Origin: Gammaproteobacteria bacterium
Lineage (GTDB): Bacteria; Pseudomonadota; Gammaproteobacteria; GRL18
Reading direction: 5' to 3'
Assembly (NCBI GenBank): GCA_016744395.1
Contig: JADGEK010000007.1
Span: 22,626-86,625 of the forward strand
DNA: 64,000 nucleotides
Positions 59,638 through 64,000 of the stretch are shown here, one piece after another. A program made the position numbers and the translations under genes. The notes under the pieces were generated by a model. The model did not search any database. It was not told where the DNA came from and saw nothing but the letters and a program-made list of their open reading frames with translations. Each line of letters begins with the position of its first letter. Position 1 is the first letter of the stretch.

Positions 59638-61931
59638 ATCAGGAAAGAGCCGTTCACGCTAATAAAATGATACCTATCACTACTCCATTGGCAAATGGAA
59701 TACTGCAGCGTAAATGTGCATGTGGGCAGCAAAAGCAAGGAGGCGAGAAATGTGATAGCTGCAAAAAGGAAGACTTAATCTTACAGCATAAGGAAAAAAC
59801 TACTGGAATAATACAATCATCCGACCCGTCTTTTCCAGACAGGAGTAGCGGCCAACCCCTCGCTACTTCGTTGGCACAACATTTTCGTCCTAGACTTGGG
59901 TCGTTGATTGATCGTGTTCGAATTCATAGTGACAGTTCCAGTGATGGATTTGCTCATCACCAGAATGCGGTGGCGGTGGCCTCTGGCACCGATATCTATT
60001 TTGCGCGTGGTGCATATCAGGCCAGCACTGTAGCGGGTAGAAATTTGATTGCCCATGAATTGGCTCATGTGCATCAGCAACATCGGAGCAACAGCCCACC
60101 TGCTGGCTACCGATCAACCCCAGGAGATATCTATGAACAAGAGGCAGATCGTTTTGCTGAAACTGGTCAGCTGGCATCAGATTCATCCAGTATTGAGGTA
60201 AAATCAAAACCAGTTTTTCAACAAAGAACTGCAGCTGAACAGATCGCAACAATCTTACGCCAAGCATCGGATGGCCCAGGCACTGATGAAGAAGCTATTT
60301 TTAATGCGTTAACTGGGCGAACAGCGATAGAAATAACGGATATTAAAGCGGCCTATCTGGTGCTTTCCAGTGGTGAGTCTTTGGAAGTTATGTTACGTGA
60401 TGAGCTCTCTGGAGATGATCTTTCGAATGCCTTATCACTAATACACGGAGGGACTGCAGAAACAGAAACCGCTCGAAGGCTGTGGAATGCGATGCGTGGA
60501 TGGGGAACGGATGAAGACGCTATATATGCAGCAGTGGCGGGACGCAGTGCTGCTCAATGGACTGCTATTCAGGGTGCGTATCAGACGTTATCAGGTAATG
60601 TACTTCTGGTAGACCTTCGTGATGAACTGAATGATGGTGAATGGCAGTATCTTCAAACGTTATTACCAGGCGCAACTGGCGGAGCCGTGACGGGAGAAGA
60701 CAGGGCGACCGTGATCGCTAATCAATTAGAAGCGGCGATGGCTGGGCTTGGCACGGATGAAGAGGCAATTTACACCGCTTTGACTGGTCGTAGTGATACT
60801 GAGTTACGCGCCATCGAAACTCGATTCAGGTTGTTGACTGGGTCTGCGTTGGATGTGATGTTAAGGGATGAACTTACTGATTCAGAGTATGACAGAGTGC
60901 GGTTGTTGTTGAATCATGATGAGCCGCTTCGTGTTGCAATGAGGATAAGGGATGCGGTTGAAGGTTTGGGTACGGACGAGCTGGAAATACAAGCCATTTT
61001 GACTGGCAGAACACCAGTGGATTTAACGCTCATTCATACGGCTTACCAAAATGAGTACCACGAATCACTGAATGATCGCTTGAATGATGAGCTAAGTGGT
61101 GTTGAACAAACAACTACGGATACCTTGAGGCAAAAAGGGTGGTTGCCATTAGAAGATGAAATTAAACTAGCGATTGATGGTCCAGGCACTGATGAAGAGC
61201 GTTTATTTGCCGTGCTAATAGAAATTAAGAATGATTCAAACCCTGCCACGAAACTACAAGCGGTTGCCAATGCATATACTGCTAAAGGCTTTGGCAATAT
61301 GGTGGATGATATTGTTGATGATTTATCCAGCTCCAGACTTGAACAGCTTTGGGCGGACTTTGTACGCTGCCCATCTGTAAAAACAGTCAGTGTTGATTTT
61401 GTGAGGCTTGCAGGCTCTACGGGGTCACCAACATCTCATCTAAGTATCGCGAATCGAATCTTTAAACAATGCTGCGTTCAATTTATTATTGGCAAGAATC
61501 CACCAACTGAGTCTGAAGCGACTACCAAGTCCTGGCTAGGCGGTGATACGGATTTATCTACAGGGGCTTCTTGTAGTACTAGCCCGCCCGAGGAAACTTC
61601 TATGTTCACTAATGCTACGCTAAAGTATAGCTTGTCGAGTCGCATACGAGCGTTCTATCCAGCATCAGTCTCAGGTTTTTCAGCACATGCTTATAGCATC
61701 ACCCCATCGTGTGCTGCAAGTGGTGTTGGTTTTGCCAATCATACAGTGATATATCCAACGGCATTTCCCGAAACTCTTGCTCATGAGTTTGGACATATTC
61801 TGCTGAATAGTGGATTGCATACTGGAATTGTTCAGCCCTCAGATAAGCGAAATATAATGTTCTCTCCGCGTGAAGGCCATCGAGAAAATATAGATAACAT
61901 TCAGTGTCAAACCATATATGCCAACGCATAA
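59634..61931 (+). CDS. DUF4157 (eCIS core domain) protein with five annexin-like repeats and C-terminal zincin metalloprotease-like domain
   Basis: Leader LQRKCACGQQKQGGEKCDSCKK; DVYF-like DIYFARGAYQASTVAGRNLIAHELAHVHQQ; repeats GPGTDEEAIFNALTGRT..., GWGTDEDAIYAAVAGRS..., GLGTDEEAIYTALTGRS..., GLGTDELEIQAILTGRT..., GPGTDEERLFAVL...; C-term ETLAHEFGHILLNSGLH...NIMFSP. Confidence 0.9.
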   Translation: MNQERAVHANKMIPITTPLANGILQRKCACGQQKQGGEKCDSCKKEDLILQHKEKTTGIIQSSDPSFPDRSSGQPLATSLAQHFRPRLGSLIDRVRIHSDSSSDGFAHHQNAVAVASGTDIYFARGAYQASTVAGRNLIAHELAHVHQQHRSNSPPAGYRSTPGDIYEQEADRFAETGQLASDSSSIEVKSKPVFQQRTAAEQIATILRQASDGPGTDEEAIFNALTGRTAIEITDIKAAYLVLSSGESLEVMLRDELSGDDLSNALSLIHGGTAETETARRLWNAMRGWGTDEDAIYAAVAGRSAAQWTAIQGAYQTLSGNVLLVDLRDELNDGEWQYLQTLLPGATGGAVTGEDRATVIANQLEAAMAGLGTDEEAIYTALTGRSDTELRAIETRFRLLTGSALDVMLRDELTDSEYDRVRLLLNHDEPLRVAMRIRDAVEGLGTDELEIQAILTGRTPVDLTLIHTAYQNEYHESLNDRLNDELSGVEQTTTDTLRQKGWLPLEDEIKLAIDGPGTDEERLFAVLIEIKNDSNPATKLQAVANAYTAKGFGNMVDDIVDDLSSSRLEQLWADFVRCPSVKTVSVDFVRLAGSTGSPTSHLSIANRIFKQCCVQFIIGKNPPTESEATTKSWLGGDTDLSTGASCSTSPPEETSMFTNATLKYSLSSRIRAFYPASVSGFSAHAYSITPSCAASGVGFANHTVIYPTAFPETLAHEFGHILLNSGLHTGIVQPSDKRNIMFSPREGHRENIDNIQCQTIYANA
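60240..61350 (+). repeat. Five annexin-like repeats within the DUF4157 protein (approximate bounds)
   Basis: Approximate units 60240-60450, 60472-60666, 60715-60912, 60932-61131, 61147-61350, each with GxGTDE at the same relative place. Confidence 0.85.
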
Positions 61932-61945
61932 AGGCAGGAAAAACT

Positions 61946-64000
61946 ATGACTACTTCAAATAAAACTTACACCTATCGTAGTGGCCAAAAAGTCGCGCTGG
62001 AAAAAATCCCAGATAAAATGGTAGTCAGAACTTTACCTGAAAATTTAGATGATGCTGCCATTATTACCTCCGAGCAAGTTTCTTCTGCTTCGACTCGAAT
62101 AAAAACCAGCGTAACAGAATTAGAGTCGTTGATGGAGCGTAGTCGGGGGATGGCTCCAACTCATCATGCTTATCACGAGACTGAAAGTGGCTCAGAGTTT
62201 CTAATAACCGATCGAATTTTTGTGACCTTCAAAGAAACACCTTCTGATGAAACAATAGATGAGTTTGCAGGCCGTTATGGTTTGATGAAAAAATCAGTTT
62301 ATAGTGATCGAGATTTTTTGTTTCAACTCACCAATCACACGGGTATGAACCCAGTCAAACTGGTCGTTAAATTAATGGAAAAAGAATCTTTGATTGAAGT
62401 TGCTGAACACGATTTGAATCAACGCATGAGTACTTATCAATTTTCTGTTCCCGTTGATCCTGAATATTCTAAACAGTGGCATCTGCATACCGATTTTAAT
62501 AATCCTGATTACGATGCACGCTCCTGCTCTTTGTGTGAAGACTCATGGAGCCTATTGAATGGCTTTGGTAGTGACGAAGTTGTCATTGCTGTGTCCGATG
62601 ATGGCTGTAAACTGGATCATCATGACTTCAATTCATCAGATAAATTTTCTGGTTGGGGTTATTTTCGAGGTGAACGACTAATAACGGCAATCGATATTGA
62701 TGCTGACCCTGATGAAATGTATATACCAGGTTCTAATCACGGTACTTCATGTAATGGTGTAATTGGTGGTGAAATTGATGCGGTGCTCACGGTGGGTGCC
62801 GCAGCAGATTGTCAGCTGCTACCGATTGAATGGGAGTCGTCAGGACCGTCTCTATTTATCAGTGATTCAAAGATGTTGACTGCACTTGATTATATTTCTG
62901 ATAAAGCAGATGTCATGTCTAATTCCTGGGGTGGTGTCCCAACCAGTTTGTGGGCTTTACCTGTTATTAATCGTATAAAAGAACTGGCTTTAACAGGTGG
63001 TCGTCGCGGTAAAGGTATTATTTTTTTATGGGCAGCGGGTAATGAAAATTGTTTGATCAATCATACTGCGGATCAGGATATTCCTTACGATCATGGTGTA
63101 GAAAATCAAGGTGGCTCATTGGTTTGGGTGGGCGTTAATACGACTCGCGTATTTCGCAACAATCTGGTTGGTATTCCTGGGCTTATGCATATTGCCGCAT
63201 TAGCAAGTACGGCTAAGCGTAGTCATTATTCAAATTATGGCCCTGGTATTGCGTTATGTGCACCCTCCAGTAATAGTCATGCATATTATCGGATGACGGT
63301 GAGAGGGCTGGGAATCATAACAGCGACTGGCGAACCTGGAGGTGTCACTGATAGTTTTGGTGGTACCTCCAGTGCAACCCCATTAGTTGCAGGTATTGCT
63401 GCTCTGACCATTTCAGCCAACCCAAACTTAAGTGCACTGGAGGTCATTTCAATACTCAAACAAACTGCTTCTAAAGATTTAGACTTTTCTGGCTACCTTG
63501 CGACACCGCCTGCCAGTTTTGATAATGATACTAGCTGGGATGTTTCTCCTGTTGCACCATTTGCGAGCGGTGAATTTATTGATAATGGTGATGCTGAAGG
63601 TAGCTGGAGCCCATGGTTTGGGCATGGTAGGGTTGATGCTGTCGCCGCTGTTGCAGAAGCATTAGCTCGAAATCAGCAAACGGGGAAGCAGATATTTCAG
63701 GGCAGTTCAGCACCTGATAAAAGTATTCCTGATAACAATGTCAGAGGTATCAAGGACAAAATTATCTGTAATGATAGCTTCGCTATTACTGCTATAACTA
63801 TCAATATTGATATCACTCACAGTTATATCGGTGACTTAAGTATTACCCTGATTTCGCCATCGGATACCGAGGTACCACTGTCTGTCAGAGTCGGCGGCAG
63901 TGCGAATGATTTGCATAATGAATTTGACATTCGTTCAGTTCCAGGTTTACACGCTTTAACTGGTGAACCAGTGAATGGTAAATGGTTGCTCCATGTTCAG
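61946..64000 (+). CDS. S8 (subtilisin-like) serine protease with C-terminal proprotein-convertase P-domain-like region, truncated by window edge
   Basis: Own translation from ATG 61946: Asp site VIAVSDDGCKLDHHDF, His site NHGTSCNGVIGG, oxyanion AAGNEN, Ser site GGTSSATPLVAGIAAL; C-term ITHSYIGDLSITLISPSDTEVPLSV...GLHALTGEPVNGKWLLHV. Open to base 64000. Confidence 0.93.
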   Translation, partial: MTTSNKTYTYRSGQKVALEKIPDKMVVRTLPENLDDAAIITSEQVSSASTRIKTSVTELESLMERSRGMAPTHHAYHETESGSEFLITDRIFVTFKETPSDETIDEFAGRYGLMKKSVYSDRDFLFQLTNHTGMNPVKLVVKLMEKESLIEVAEHDLNQRMSTYQFSVPVDPEYSKQWHLHTDFNNPDYDARSCSLCEDSWSLLNGFGSDEVVIAVSDDGCKLDHHDFNSSDKFSGWGYFRGERLITAIDIDADPDEMYIPGSNHGTSCNGVIGGEIDAVLTVGAAADCQLLPIEWESSGPSLFISDSKMLTALDYISDKADVMSNSWGGVPTSLWALPVINRIKELALTGGRRGKGIIFLWAAGNENCLINHTADQDIPYDHGVENQGGSLVWVGVNTTRVFRNNLVGIPGLMHIAALASTAKRSHYSNYGPGIALCAPSSNSHAYYRMTVRGLGIITATGEPGGVTDSFGGTSSATPLVAGIAALTISANPNLSALEVISILKQTASKDLDFSGYLATPPASFDNDTSWDVSPVAPFASGEFIDNGDAEGSWSPWFGHGRVDAVAAVAEALARNQQTGKQIFQGSSAPDKSIPDNNVRGIKDKIICNDSFAITAITINIDITHSYIGDLSITLISPSDTEVPLSVRVGGSANDLHNEFDIRSVPGLHALTGEPVNGKWLLHVQ

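Noticed and set aside
51857-61931. Considered whether the tail genes are an ordinary prophage or R-type tailocin
   Set aside because: DUF4255, Pvc15-like AAA+ ATPase and DUF4157 genes are eCIS markers and no lysis, integrase, capsid or packaging genes are visible; remains open until downstream sequence is seen.
1-64000. CRISPR arrays, tRNA/rRNA genes, transposases
   Set aside because: Looked for regularly spaced repeats, tRNA-like cloverleaf hallmarks and transposase/integrase motifs; none recognised by eye, though tRNA detection without a tool is unreliable.

Overview
The window is from an AT-rich gammaproteobacterial genome, probably a sulfur oxidiser: it carries siroheme synthase, a DsrS-like protein, a secreted rhodanese and a sulfur-globule-protein-like Gly/Asn/Trp/Tyr-rich secreted protein. 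About 50 kb is ordinary chromosome: c-di-GMP and receiver proteins, an RND efflux pair, an Atm1-type ABC exporter, GFA proteins, a GST/HxlR pair, MscS, an AOR-like oxidoreductase and a HerA-like ATPase. The standout region is ~51.86 kb to the right edge, the left part of an extracellular contractile injection system (eCIS) locus. In order it encodes a small beta-rich protein, contractile tail sheath, gp19-like tube, a zinc-ribbon baseplate-chaperone-like protein, a disordered protein, a DUF4255/Pvc16-like cap, a Pvc15-like AAA+ ATPase and a small ORF. Two large putative cargo or effector proteins follow. The first (59634-61931) combines a Cys-rich leader, a DUF4157 eCIS core domain, five annexin-like repeats (four with the canonical GxGT...D/E Ca2+ spacing) and a C-terminal zincin (HEFGH). 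The second is an S8 subtilisin-like protease with a P-domain-like C-terminus; it runs off the window and is absent from the supplied ORF track. Baseplate, spike and tape-measure genes are not visible and may lie beyond 64 kb. All assignments come from reading motifs and were not confirmed by database search.
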